From positions 85,990 through 149,989 of the forward strand of contig JAHBSL010000008.1 of NCBI GenBank assembly GCA_019639135.1: DNA of 64,000 nucleotides. Reading direction: 5' to 3'. This document shows, one piece after another, positions 1 through 8,395 of this stretch (position 1 is the first letter of the stretch; the number at the start of each line of letters is the position of its first letter). The notes beneath the pieces were generated by a model. The model was not told the origin of the DNA. It was given only the letters and a program-made list of their open reading frames with translations, and did not search any database. The stretch is from Acidobacteriota bacterium (GTDB lineage: Bacteria; Acidobacteriota; Blastocatellia; Pyrinomonadales; Pyrinomonadaceae). The position numbers and the translations under genes are program-made.

Positions 1-70
1 ATGATCGAATTGTCGAGTTGAAGTGGGCCGAGAAATCTGCTCCAAATAGCTATTTTGAGGAGACAAATCA

Positions 71-700
71 ATGTTTAGAAAAACTACTCTTTTGGCCTTA
101 TTTATAGTAGCGACTGCTTTTTTCGCCGGATGCGCGACGACGGGGACGAATAACGCAGATAACACGAAGGCAAACGCGAACACGGTAACCCCTTATCCAA
201 CGGTCGCCAGTGCCAACGACAATTCTGCCGGCAACTCCAATGCGGTCGCGAGCAGTTCCAATTCCGCCCCGGAGATGATGGATCGCGGCATGGAGATGCT
301 GGAAACCTCCAAGCAGATGATCGAAAAAGGCAAAGATACCGGGGATAAGCAAATGATCGACAGCGGGATGGAGATGATGGACAAGGGCATGGAAATGATG
401 AAGATGGGGAAAGACATGATGGCCGGCGGGTCCATGGACAAGGGGATGATGGAAAAAGACATGAAGATGATGAATGACGGCATGCAGATGATGCAGCGGG
501 GGAAAGAGATGATGAGTATGGGCAAAGACAAAATGGACATGCCGATGATGGATAAGGGAATGGACATGATGGACAAGGGCATGGAAATGATGGACAAAGG
601 GAAGGACAAGATGAAAAAAGACCCGATGAAAACGGATCCCGCGAACAAGAATGCCGACCCGATGAAGAAAGACAAGCCGATGATGGATGACGATATGTAG
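71..700 (+). CDS. Methionine-rich lipoprotein, probable metal-binding
   Basis: Residues 1-21 form a lipoprotein signal peptide ending in the lipobox AFFAGC, so the protein should be lipid-anchored outside the cytoplasm. An Asn/Thr/Ala/Ser-rich linker runs to about residue 68. The rest is almost only Met, Lys, Asp and Gly, built from imperfect repeats of the kind MMDKGMEMM. Closely spaced Met residues commonly bind Cu(I) or Ag(I), so a periplasmic metal sponge or chaperone is inferred from composition and from the metal-resistance surroundings. No catalytic domain is visible. The start is set by GAGGAG at 57-62. Long antisense reading frames across the gene come from the repeat composition and are not genes. 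Confidence 0.8.
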   Translation: MFRKTTLLALFIVATAFFAGCATTGTNNADNTKANANTVTPYPTVASANDNSAGNSNAVASSSNSAPEMMDRGMEMLETSKQMIEKGKDTGDKQMIDSGMEMMDKGMEMMKMGKDMMAGGSMDKGMMEKDMKMMNDGMQMMQRGKEMMSMGKDKMDMPMMDKGMDMMDKGMEMMDKGKDKMKKDPMKTDPANKNADPMKKDKPMMDDDM

Positions 701-818
701 TTCCGCCACCGTTCGCTTCGCGCCGCCGCCGTCATTGGACACAGTGCGGTACGCCCAGGCAGCTTCAGGCGCTCATTGCAGATGAACCTTGATTGAAAAT
801 ATAATTTCCACGAATTCT

Positions 819-863
819 GCTAAAGACGCGAAAGGAAGAGAACCAGCTTTCGGCGTCTTTAGC
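819..863 (+). terminator. Inverted repeat, possible intrinsic terminator
   Basis: An 11-bp perfect repeat (819-829 with 853-863) is extended by GAAAG/CTTTC with one bulged G, enclosing a 12-nt loop, and is followed by five T residues at 867-871. It lies between the Met-rich lipoprotein and the cytochrome operon. A terminator for the lipoprotein gene is the simplest reading. The 119-nt distance from its stop codon leaves a regulatory leader role for the cytochrome operon open. Confidence 0.5.
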
Positions 864-934
864 ACCTTTTTGAGCGAAGTTTGCGTGAACTCGATCTATT
901 CGGCCCAGTGGTTCGCACCGCCGGCGGAAGGATA

Positions 935-2629
935 ATGTCTTTTGCCCGAGATAAAACTTATCCGGTGAAACTGGCGATTCTTGGCCTGTTCGCCCTTGTC
1001 ATACCAGTCTGGCTGGTCGCTCAGCATGGCGGCGAAATGGGCGGCGAGATGATGGGCGGAAGTTCCGGCGATGCGGCGGTCAAAGAAAGGGAGCTGCGCC
1101 GGAGCGTCCACCAAAAACTCGACTGCTCGGAGTGTCACGGCGAATCGGAGATGGGTTTTAGCAAGCTCGACCCGATTCAAACGTGCGCTGTCTGTCACGA
1201 GCAGGCGTTCGACGCTTTTCGGACGAGCGTTCACGCCGAAGCGTTCGATCGCGGAATTCCGCAGGCGGCTTCGTGCGTCGCCTGCCACGGCAGCCACGAA
1301 GTGCTGGCGGTGAGCGATCCGGCGTCGCCGGTTTCGAGAACGCGCGTGACGGAACAAACGTGCGCCCGGTGCCACGAATCGCCCTCGTGGACGGAGACGC
1401 ATCCCGCCATTCCGCCCGATGTCGTCGCCGACTACCGGCGCAGTTTTCACGGGCTCTCCGCCGCACTCGGCGACCAGCGAGTCGCCAACTGCGCAAGCTG
1501 CCACAGCTATCACGAGATTCTGCCGTCGGGCAATCCTTTGTCCACGACAAACGAAAGAAATCTCGCGCAGACCTGCGCGGCGTGCCACACGGGGGCGGGA
1601 GCGGGAATTGTTAGGGGCGGCGTTCCGACGTTTGCGACCGGCGGCGTTCATCGCAATCCCGCAATCACCGGCTTCAAAATCGTGGATGTTGCCGGATGGC
1701 TGTATCTGATGATGATTACGATGACCGTCGGCTTAATGGTCACGCACAACCTGATCGATTTATACGGACGCCTTCGACAGCGCCTCGCACGGCCACGTGA
1801 AAAGTCAAAAGAAATAGAAACCGTCGCGTCCGGGGGCGACGTTATAGTTCCGGCGGAGAGCGAAAAAGTTCAGGCGAAGGCGGGCAAACATCGAGTTTAC
1901 GCGCGTTTTACGATTAACGAGCGAATCCAGCACTGGGTCCTCGCGGCGAGTTTCATCACGCTGGTTTTAACGGGTTTCGCGCTCGTGTATCGCTGGCAGT
2001 TTCCGTTTCTTGAGGCACAGCAGGGTGCTCTACTGCGGGGATGGCTGCACCGCGCTGCGGCCGTCGTCTTTATCGCTTTGTCGGTCTATCATGCCGGGTT
2101 TATGCTGCTCACCAGGCGCGGCAGAATGAATTTGCGCGAGTTTCTGCCGCGAATCCGTTCGGTCAAAGATTTCGTTTGCGCGTGCGCGGCGTGTTTTCGG
2201 CTCGGACCGCCGAGCCGCGCCGATTGGCGAGATCTGATCCAGATGACCAAATACAATCTGGGACTGGCACCCGCGCCGCCCGCCATGGGACGCTTCAACT
2301 ACACCGAGAAGTTGGAGTATTTCGGACTGGTGTGGGGCTCGATCGTGATGATTGTCACGGGCCTGATTCTCTGGTTTGAAACGCCGTTTCTCAATCGTTT
2401 TCCGTATTGGGCAATCGAACTGGCGACAACGGTTCATTATTTCGAAGCGGTTCTGGCGGCGCTTTCGATCATCGTGTGGCATTTTTATTTCACCATCTTC
2501 AACCCGGACGTTTTCCCGCTCTCGAAAACAATGATCACGGGAGAAATCGACCGCGAGGAGATGGAACGCAACCACGCGCTCGAACTCGTAACGCCTGAGG
2601 AGGAAGCGGAAGAAGAGGAAAATCGATAA
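935..2629 (+). CDS. Hexahaem cytochrome c fused to membrane cytochrome b
   Basis: Electron carrier spanning periplasm and inner membrane. An N-terminal hydrophobic segment is followed by six CxxCH haem-c motifs (CSECH, CAVCH, CVACH, CARCH, CASCH, CAACH) in about residues 65-220. A membrane part then has several helices with His residues suited to b haem, as in cytochrome b561/formate-dehydrogenase gamma-like proteins. The ATG at 935 has GGAAGG just upstream and gives a sensible membrane start; an upstream TTG at 881 in the same frame is less likely. Three genes follow with spacing of 3 nt or overlap, so an operon is clear. The c-type domains should sit outside the membrane and accept or donate electrons via the b haems. 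The physiological electron donor or acceptor is not shown. Confidence 0.85.
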   Translation: MSFARDKTYPVKLAILGLFALVIPVWLVAQHGGEMGGEMMGGSSGDAAVKERELRRSVHQKLDCSECHGESEMGFSKLDPIQTCAVCHEQAFDAFRTSVHAEAFDRGIPQAASCVACHGSHEVLAVSDPASPVSRTRVTEQTCARCHESPSWTETHPAIPPDVVADYRRSFHGLSAALGDQRVANCASCHSYHEILPSGNPLSTTNERNLAQTCAACHTGAGAGIVRGGVPTFATGGVHRNPAITGFKIVDVAGWLYLMMITMTVGLMVTHNLIDLYGRLRQRLARPREKSKEIETVASGGDVIVPAESEKVQAKAGKHRVYARFTINERIQHWVLAASFITLVLTGFALVYRWQFPFLEAQQGALLRGWLHRAAAVVFIALSVYHAGFMLLTRRGRMNLREFLPRIRSVKDFVCACAACFRLGPPSRADWRDLIQMTKYNLGLAPAPPAMGRFNYTEKLEYFGLVWGSIVMIVTGLILWFETPFLNRFPYWAIELATTVHYFEAVLAALSIIVWHFYFTIFNPDVFPLSKTMITGEIDREEMERNHALELVTPEEEAEEEENR

Positions 2630-2632
2630 GTA

Positions 2633-4498
2633 ATGAAGTCTTTTCGTGCGGCATTTTCCGTTTCGCTGTCGGCGGCAATTTTTATTTGTGCAGCATCGCC
2701 CGCGCTTGCTCAAACGGCGCCCGATGAGCATCAGCAGCATCACCCGCCTGACGCGAATACAAATTCAAACTCAAACTCAAATTCAAACGCTTCCGGCGGG
2801 ATGACTGGCGGAATGTCGAACGGCGGAACCGGCAACGGAATGAGCGGCGGAATGAGCGAGATGATGAAGCAGATGGGAGCGCCGCCGAAGAAGGAGCTTT
2901 ACCCGTCGTTGATCGAATTGCCGCCGGATTTGCCGCCCGAAAAACTCGACGAAATAAGAAAATTAGCCGACGCGCGCGTGACGGAGGGCAACGCGCTGAT
3001 TTCTTCGGGCTTTGCGGAACTCGAGGGAGCAAATCAAAGACAGGATCTTGCCGCGATGCGCGAAGCGTCGGAAGAAGTCCGGCGCGGGCAAATACTGCTC
3101 GAAAGCGGTCTCGCCGCGCAAAAGGCCCTAGCCGAAAATCAGAATCCGCGGGACGTTTCCTTTCGCTGGATCAAACAAAACATGAATCTCGCTCCCGCCG
3201 TCGAAGGCGGGCGGCCGCACGGATTTTTCGGACTTTCGTGGTTTCATTACATCTCCATGCTGACGCTCGCCGCGTTTTCCGTCGCGATGATCTGGATGTA
3301 TTTCCGCAAGATGAAACGCGCGGGTGCGCTCGTCGCAAGACTGGCGGGCGGTGCAGACGGTGATATACCGCTTCCGGCTGTTTCAATGCTTGCTTCCCTT
3401 CCGCAGTCTTCTAACACCGAGCCGGTCGCCGTCAATCTCGACATCGCGCCGTCGAAATCGAATTCGTGGTCTGGAACTTTGCTCGTCGCGAAGATTTTCG
3501 ACGAAACGCCGAAAGTCAAGACGTTTCGACTGACCAACCCGGCAGGCGGAAAACTGCCGTTCAACTATCTGCCGGGACAATTCGTAACGGTGACGGTCGT
3601 TCCGAACGGCGTCCCCGTCAAGCGTTCCTACACGATTGCCTCGTCGCCGACAACCCGCGATTACTGCGAAATCACCGTCAAGCACGAAGAACACGGAACC
3701 GTTTCGCATTATTTAAATAATCAAGTTCACGAAGGCGAGCTGCTGCAACTGACGGGACCTTCCGGCAAATTCACTTTTACCGAGCAGGAAGCCGACAGCG
3801 TCGTGCTGATCGCAGGCGGCGTCGGGGTTACGCCTTTGATGAGCGTCGTGCGCTTTCTGACCGACCGCTCGTGGAAAGGCGAGATTTACTTTTTCTTCGC
3901 CTGCTGGAGCGAGAAAGATATTATTTTCCGTGAAGAAATCGAGTATCTGCAAAAACGCTATCCGAATCTGCGCGTCTGGATAATTCTCGAACAGCCCCCT
4001 GAAGATTCCGAAAACGCTTATCTTGCGGGACGCATCACGAAAGAAATCATCGCCGAGCGCGTGCCGGAAATCTCTTCCCGCCGCGTCCACATTTGCGGAC
4101 CCGTGCCGATGATTGACGCGGTTAAGCAGATGCTCGACGAACTCGAAGTGCCGAAGGAGAATGTCAGAACCGAGATTTTCACTGCCAACCCGCCCGCGCC
4201 GAAAGCCGCGCCGCTCGCGCCCGAAGAAGCCGGAAACGCGGCCGTCGCCCGCTTCGCCCGCTCGAAGAAAACCGCCGTGATGCCGCCGGACAAAACGATT
4301 CTCGAAGCGTCCGAGGATGTCGGCGTGAACATTGATTACTCGTGCCGCGTCGGGACGTGCGGCATTTGTAAAACCCAACTGCTTTCCGGGAAAGTTACGA
4401 TGGAGATCGAGGAAGCCTTAACCGACGAGGACAAGGCGAATAACATCATTCTGGCTTGCCAGGCCAAAGCGACCGAGGATGTCGCGGTTGATGCGTGA
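2633..4498 (+). CDS. Membrane-anchored NAD(P)H oxidoreductase with 2Fe-2S ferredoxin domain
   Basis: The protein has a signal-like N-terminus (about 1-26), an Asn/Ser/Gly/Met-rich linker, a helical region (about 85-180), one membrane helix (about 200-222), a ferredoxin-NADP reductase-type FAD/NAD domain (about 270-510; RSYTIASSP for flavin, GGVGVTPLMS for nucleotide) and a C-terminal plant-type 2Fe-2S ferredoxin (about 530-621) with the Cys pattern CRVGTCGIC and a later LACQ. N-out/C-in topology would put the reductase in the cytosol. It probably moves electrons from NAD(P)H to the neighbouring b- and c-type cytochromes. It starts 3 nt after the cytochrome gene and its stop overlaps the next start. 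The fusion resembles benzoate-dioxygenase-type reductases but sits with cytochromes, so electron export is the better inference. Confidence 0.85.
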   Translation: MKSFRAAFSVSLSAAIFICAASPALAQTAPDEHQQHHPPDANTNSNSNSNSNASGGMTGGMSNGGTGNGMSGGMSEMMKQMGAPPKKELYPSLIELPPDLPPEKLDEIRKLADARVTEGNALISSGFAELEGANQRQDLAAMREASEEVRRGQILLESGLAAQKALAENQNPRDVSFRWIKQNMNLAPAVEGGRPHGFFGLSWFHYISMLTLAAFSVAMIWMYFRKMKRAGALVARLAGGADGDIPLPAVSMLASLPQSSNTEPVAVNLDIAPSKSNSWSGTLLVAKIFDETPKVKTFRLTNPAGGKLPFNYLPGQFVTVTVVPNGVPVKRSYTIASSPTTRDYCEITVKHEEHGTVSHYLNNQVHEGELLQLTGPSGKFTFTEQEADSVVLIAGGVGVTPLMSVVRFLTDRSWKGEIYFFFACWSEKDIIFREEIEYLQKRYPNLRVWIILEQPPEDSENAYLAGRITKEIIAERVPEISSRRVHICGPVPMIDAVKQMLDELEVPKENVRTEIFTANPPAPKAAPLAPEEAGNAAVARFARSKKTAVMPPDKTILEASEDVGVNIDYSCRVGTCGICKTQLLSGKVTMEIEEALTDEDKANNIILACQAKATEDVAVDA

Positions 4499-5268
4499 AT
4501 TTTATGGAGCGCGAACGAACGATTATCGGCAGCCTGCTTCTGCTTCAGCTAGTTTTGTGGCTGGGCTTTCTCGTGCATCGAAGCCCGCGCTTTCCGGGAA
4601 GTCTGGCGGGGGGCGTTCTGGCAGTGTCGGGCGCGCTGCTGATGGTTGTGCCGCCGATTCTTTATTCCGCCGCCAAACGGACCGGATCTCTTAAACGATT
4701 GATAACGAAGCGAATCTCGCTCGGTACGCTTCTCTCGTGGCACGTTTACACGGGTATTGTCGGCTCGATCCTGGCGATCCTGCACACCGGGCATCGCTTT
4801 GAGAGCAGTCTCGGCATCTGGCTGACCGCGATGATGCTGCTTACGGTACTGAGCGGTTTTGTCGGCAGGTATTTTCTCAATTACGCCTCGTTGGAGTTAC
4901 GCGAAAAGCGAGATCTGCTGAACAAATTGGCAACCGAATACAACCAAACCGTCGGCGAGATGTCGCGCCAGCCGAACGCCGGACTCGCTTCCGTCGTTTC
5001 GCGCGGCGGAGTGGCGGGACGAGCGATGAACAGTTTCTTCGGCGCGGACATTTTTCTCAAGCGAGAAAATGACGCGCTCCCCAGCCGCGCCGTGCGGCTC
5101 GCGGAATCAATCGCCGATGTCGAATACGCGATAAAAACGCACGAACTGTTAAAACGGCGAACCGCGATTTGGCTCAAAGTCCACATCGCAACATCGCTCG
5201 TTTTTTACCTTTTGCTCGTCCTGCACGTCTGGGCGGCAATTTATTTCGGTTTGAGATGGTTCGATTAA
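4495..5268 (+). CDS. Ferric-reductase-like haem b membrane protein
   Basis: Polytopic inner-membrane protein of 257 residues. Paired His residues occur within helices (SWHVYTGIVG with AILHTGH, and KVHIATS with VLHVWA), the arrangement used to hold two b haems in ferric-reductase/YedZ-type four-helix bundles. The GTG at 4495 overlaps the preceding TGA (GTGA), which implies translational coupling; an ATG at 4504 is an alternative. The segment between helices (about 140-200) is charged and probably cytosolic. It is the likely electron bridge between the flavin/2Fe-2S reductase and the periplasmic haem proteins. Confidence 0.75.
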   Translation: MNFMERERTIIGSLLLLQLVLWLGFLVHRSPRFPGSLAGGVLAVSGALLMVVPPILYSAAKRTGSLKRLITKRISLGTLLSWHVYTGIVGSILAILHTGHRFESSLGIWLTAMMLLTVLSGFVGRYFLNYASLELREKRDLLNKLATEYNQTVGEMSRQPNAGLASVVSRGGVAGRAMNSFFGADIFLKRENDALPSRAVRLAESIADVEYAIKTHELLKRRTAIWLKVHIATSLVFYLLLVLHVWAAIYFGLRWFD

Positions 5269-6017
5269 ATCTGAAAACCTGGCTGAAGATTTTCGTGCTG
5301 CTCGGGGGAGCGGCGATGGCTGTCGCCGCTTTCTGGTATACGCGCAGCAATCGCACCGGGTGGCAAAGCCAGGTGATGCCGGGCAAGTTGTCCGTTGCAC
5401 ACACTTTTCTCGAAACCGACTGCGCCAGTTGCCACACGGCTGTGCAGGGCGTTGACGAGGCGAAATGTATCGCCTGCCACGCGAATAACGAAGCCCTGCT
5501 CCAACGGCAGCCGACCGCCTTTCACGCCAACGTTTCAAACTGCGCCGCCTGCCACGTCGAGCATCAAGGCGCGGACGCGAATTTGCGTGTGATGAGCCAC
5601 GAGGCCCTGGCGCGAATCGGCGCAAATTTGATCCCCGAAGGCGCGAACGTTCCGAATCAAACGAATATTCAACTTCTGCCCGAAAATCACCCGCTCGTTT
5701 CCTCGCTTGAAGCCAGACTCGACTGCGCTTCCTGCCACTCAACAAAAGACAAACATTTCGGACTTTTCGGGCAAAACTGCGCTTCCTGCCACGCCACAAC
5801 CCAATGGACGATCCCATCGTTTCGGCACCCCAGCCCGCGCTCGCAGGATTGCGCCCAGTGCCATCAAGCACCGCCGAGCCACTATATGGAGCATTTTTCG
5901 ATGGTGTCTAAACGCGTCGCCCGACAGGAAAACGCACAGGTCAATCAGTGCTACGTCTGCCATCAGACGACTTCGTGGAACGATATTAAAGGCATCGGTT
6001 TTTACAAGCATCATTAA
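5256..6017 (+). CDS. Heptahaem c-type cytochrome, membrane-anchored
   Basis: A short N-terminus and one membrane helix (about residues 8-28) precede a periplasmic domain with seven CxxCH motifs (CASCH, CIACH, CAACH, CASCH, CASCH, CAQCH, CYVCH). The ATG at 5256 overlaps the end of the previous gene by 13 nt and gives a typical anchor; an upstream in-frame start at 5169 would add an unlikely leader. It resembles cytochrome c3/NapC-type multihaem carriers in motif spacing only. As the last gene of the operon it is the probable periplasmic terminus of the electron route. With the first cytochrome it brings the cluster to 13 c haems. Confidence 0.85.
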   Translation: MVRLNLKTWLKIFVLLGGAAMAVAAFWYTRSNRTGWQSQVMPGKLSVAHTFLETDCASCHTAVQGVDEAKCIACHANNEALLQRQPTAFHANVSNCAACHVEHQGADANLRVMSHEALARIGANLIPEGANVPNQTNIQLLPENHPLVSSLEARLDCASCHSTKDKHFGLFGQNCASCHATTQWTIPSFRHPSPRSQDCAQCHQAPPSHYMEHFSMVSKRVARQENAQVNQCYVCHQTTSWNDIKGIGFYKHH

Positions 6018-6030
6018 AGTTAGTCTTTTC

Positions 6031-7698
6031 TTATTTGGCAACAGCCGCCAGGATCGCCAGAATTAGCTGCGCGAAGATCACTTTGGCGATCAACGCTGTC
6101 GGTAAGACCGAAGCGTAGCCGATGTTCGGGAGCTCGTTGCGGGTTTGTTCCTGGGCGAAACCTAGAATTGCGGGTTGCGTGTGGGCTCCTGTAAGAATTC
6201 CGACAAGCAGATTCATCGGAATTCCCAAGAGCTTGTAGCCGACCCAAAGAATTGCGAATGCCGAACCGAAAGTTATGAAGGCTCCAACGATCACTATAGT
6301 TAACACACTGTCTTGACCTAAAGCCTGCCAGAACGCATTGCCGGAGCGAGTCCCGATGCCCGCCAAGAATAAAACAAGGCCGAGCTGCCGCAAAGTCAAA
6401 TTGGCGCTGTACGGGATGTTCCAGACGAAAGGACCCGTGCGCTCTAATTTGCCCAGGATCAGAGCGACGATAAGCGGTCCGCCCGCCGCCCCGAGCTTGA
6501 AGATGAACCCTCCCGGAAGTGGAATCGGAATTGTACCGATGAGCAGTCCGGCGGCAAGACCGAGTGCAAATGTCAGGATGTCGATCTCGCTCAAAGCGCG
6601 GTAGGAATCGCCAAAGAATTTATATACTTCTTTGACGCGCTCACGGCTCGACAACACCCGTACGCGGTCACCGTACTCGAAGACCGTGTCCGCCTGCGGC
6701 AGGAATTCGACATCACCGCGACGCACTCGCGTTACGGTGGCCCCCAGAAGCTGCGGCAAGTGAAGATCGCCGATTTTTTGTCCGACCACCTGGGAACTCG
6801 AAACGAAAATTCGGTAATAGTCGCGCAGGCTGCCATCCGACTCCATCTGCGGTTTGGATCGCTCGCCAAAAAAACCAACCACGCGGTCGATCTCCTCGCT
6901 TGTTGCGCAGATCGTAATTAAATCGCCCGATTGTAAGCGTGTTTCGTCCTCCGCGATCGTTTGCTCGTGTTTCCGGATTAAACGTCCGAAGAGGACTTCA
7001 AAACCGTTCTCATCCCTCAATTGTCCGAGACTTTTCCCAATCGCCGGTGCCTTTGATACAAGGATCGTCTGGCAGTGTATTGGACGCGTCGGAAGGGGAA
7101 CGTCGCGCACACTTCGGGCCTCTTCCTCATAGTCGATTCGCCACCAACGCTGCAGTATGATTACCGACAAAATCAAGCCCAGAACGCCAACAGGATAGGT
7201 GAGCGAATAACCCACGACCGGTTCTGCGAGTAAGTTGGCTAGTTCGGCATCCGTAAAATGTCCTTTCGCGAAATGGTTTCTGATAAACTCAAGCACGCCT
7301 GCCAAAGCGGATGTATTTGTCACGCTCCCCGTGTACACTCCCGCTGCGATTGCAGGTGTTAATGAGAAGATCTTGTGGGCGGCAACAACAAGCAGGGCAT
7401 CCGCGCTCAGGATCATCAGCACGAGAACGTTGCTGCGCCATCCGCGGCGCCTGAGCGAAGAAAAAAATGGGGACCCGCTGTTTAAGCCCAGGGTGTATAT
7501 GAAAAGTCCCTGTCCGAGCACGTAAACGACTTCCGGCAGCTTTAATCGAGTGTCGAGGGCCCCCACGGCGAGGCCGGCGAACAGAACGGCCGCGATGCCG
7601 AGGCTGCACCCTCGGACTGTTATTCGCCCCAGCGGATAACCGATCGCCGCAACAACGAACAAGAGTAGAACAGGATTTTCGGCAAGCAAATTTATCAT
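6031..7698 (-). CDS. AspT/YidE-type putative transporter with two RCK_C domains
   Basis: This 555-residue inner-membrane protein has a duplicated membrane domain (about 1-170 and 375-555) separated by two soluble TrkA-C-like domains (about 195-280 and 285-365). This is the architecture of the aspartate:alanine exchanger family (AspT, YidE, YbjL). The substrate cannot be read from sequence. The ATG at 7698 is preferred because it begins directly with the first hydrophobic helix; an upstream in-frame start at 7719 would add seven residues. It is last in a minus-strand group with a Cys-rich protein, a phosphorylase and a Spy-like protein, and ends tail to tail with the cytochrome operon. Confidence 0.8.
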   Translation of the reverse strand: MINLLAENPVLLLFVVAAIGYPLGRITVRGCSLGIAAVLFAGLAVGALDTRLKLPEVVYVLGQGLFIYTLGLNSGSPFFSSLRRRGWRSNVLVLMILSADALLVVAAHKIFSLTPAIAAGVYTGSVTNTSALAGVLEFIRNHFAKGHFTDAELANLLAEPVVGYSLTYPVGVLGLILSVIILQRWWRIDYEEEARSVRDVPLPTRPIHCQTILVSKAPAIGKSLGQLRDENGFEVLFGRLIRKHEQTIAEDETRLQSGDLITICATSEEIDRVVGFFGERSKPQMESDGSLRDYYRIFVSSSQVVGQKIGDLHLPQLLGATVTRVRRGDVEFLPQADTVFEYGDRVRVLSSRERVKEVYKFFGDSYRALSEIDILTFALGLAAGLLIGTIPIPLPGGFIFKLGAAGGPLIVALILGKLERTGPFVWNIPYSANLTLRQLGLVLFLAGIGTRSGNAFWQALGQDSVLTIVIVGAFITFGSAFAILWVGYKLLGIPMNLLVGILTGAHTQPAILGFAQEQTRNELPNIGYASVLPTALIAKVIFAQLILAILAAVAK

Positions 7699-7836
7699 CA
7701 AGGCTCGTAAGCCTCGCACGAATCCGACAATACGTTATGTTCGGTTCTTGAAGTGGCGGCGGGACTTGGTCTCAGATACCACGGTCTTTTCCTATGGCTG
7801 GCCTTGTACAGGAGCTGCCCTGTCGATCGGCTCCAA

Positions 7837-8352
7837 TTAGTCTTGCGGCTTTTCAGATTTCTCGCCTTCCAGATCCGCGTTTATCCGCTCGCACTGCTCT
7901 CGGAGTTCGGTGGAGCGGAGCTTTACTCGCTTAAGCTCCGGTACGGCGCAGGTCCGCCGAAATCCCATCACGGCGTGATCGACCCGCTCGAACGCCTCGG
8001 AGATCCGCTCCAGGTCACTAGCCGCGAGGAATACTCCGCGACGGAGTTCCACCCTTTGTCTGGCCATAGCTGCCATTTCCAGTGGACCGGCCAGCGAAGA
8101 AAAATCTTTCACCAGCGTGGCGATATCGGCGCGCAACCGGTCGAGGATCGCGGCGCAGTTCACGCCGGTTCCCTCCGCTTTGCTGACCTGCTTGTGACCG
8201 CCGCAACAACTGCAGCGGCCTGCCAAATGAGCATCCGCATCGCCACATTCGCACTCATCCGGTAATAATTCGACAGCTTGAAACAATTGGGTTGCCCCGG
8301 AACGCACACTTTGCCACCGCGATAGGAAATCGATCTGTACTGTATTGTTCAT
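7837..8352 (-). CDS. Uncharacterised Cys-rich helical protein
   Basis: The 171 residues show no family that I recognise. Near residues 33-55 lies a Cys/His cluster (ECECGDADAH, then CSCCGGH) that could hold a metal ion. The rest is mainly helical and charged, with one more Cys near 65, one near 133 and one near 152. There is no signal peptide or membrane helix, so it is probably cytosolic. AGAGGTG precedes the ATG at 8352. It lies 43 nt downstream of a phosphorylase gene on the same strand, so co-transcription is likely. A metal-binding or regulatory role is only a guess from the Cys cluster. Confidence 0.6.
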   Translation of the reverse strand: MNNTVQIDFLSRWQSVRSGATQLFQAVELLPDECECGDADAHLAGRCSCCGGHKQVSKAEGTGVNCAAILDRLRADIATLVKDFSSLAGPLEMAAMARQRVELRRGVFLAASDLERISEAFERVDHAVMGFRRTCAVPELKRVKLRSTELREQCERINADLEGEKSEKPQD

Positions 8353-8395
8353 GGTGCACCTCTGATATTAACTTCCAATCCAGGCGGACTCGTTT

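Noticed and set aside
98..742. Two long minus-strand frames across the Met-rich lipoprotein gene
   Set aside because: They mirror the repetitive ATG/AAG codons of the real gene (long His/Val or Ile/Ser/Met strings) and have no ribosome site.
896..1651. Minus-strand 251-codon frame in the cytochrome gene
   Set aside because: Arg-rich shadow of a gene with six haem motifs on the other strand.
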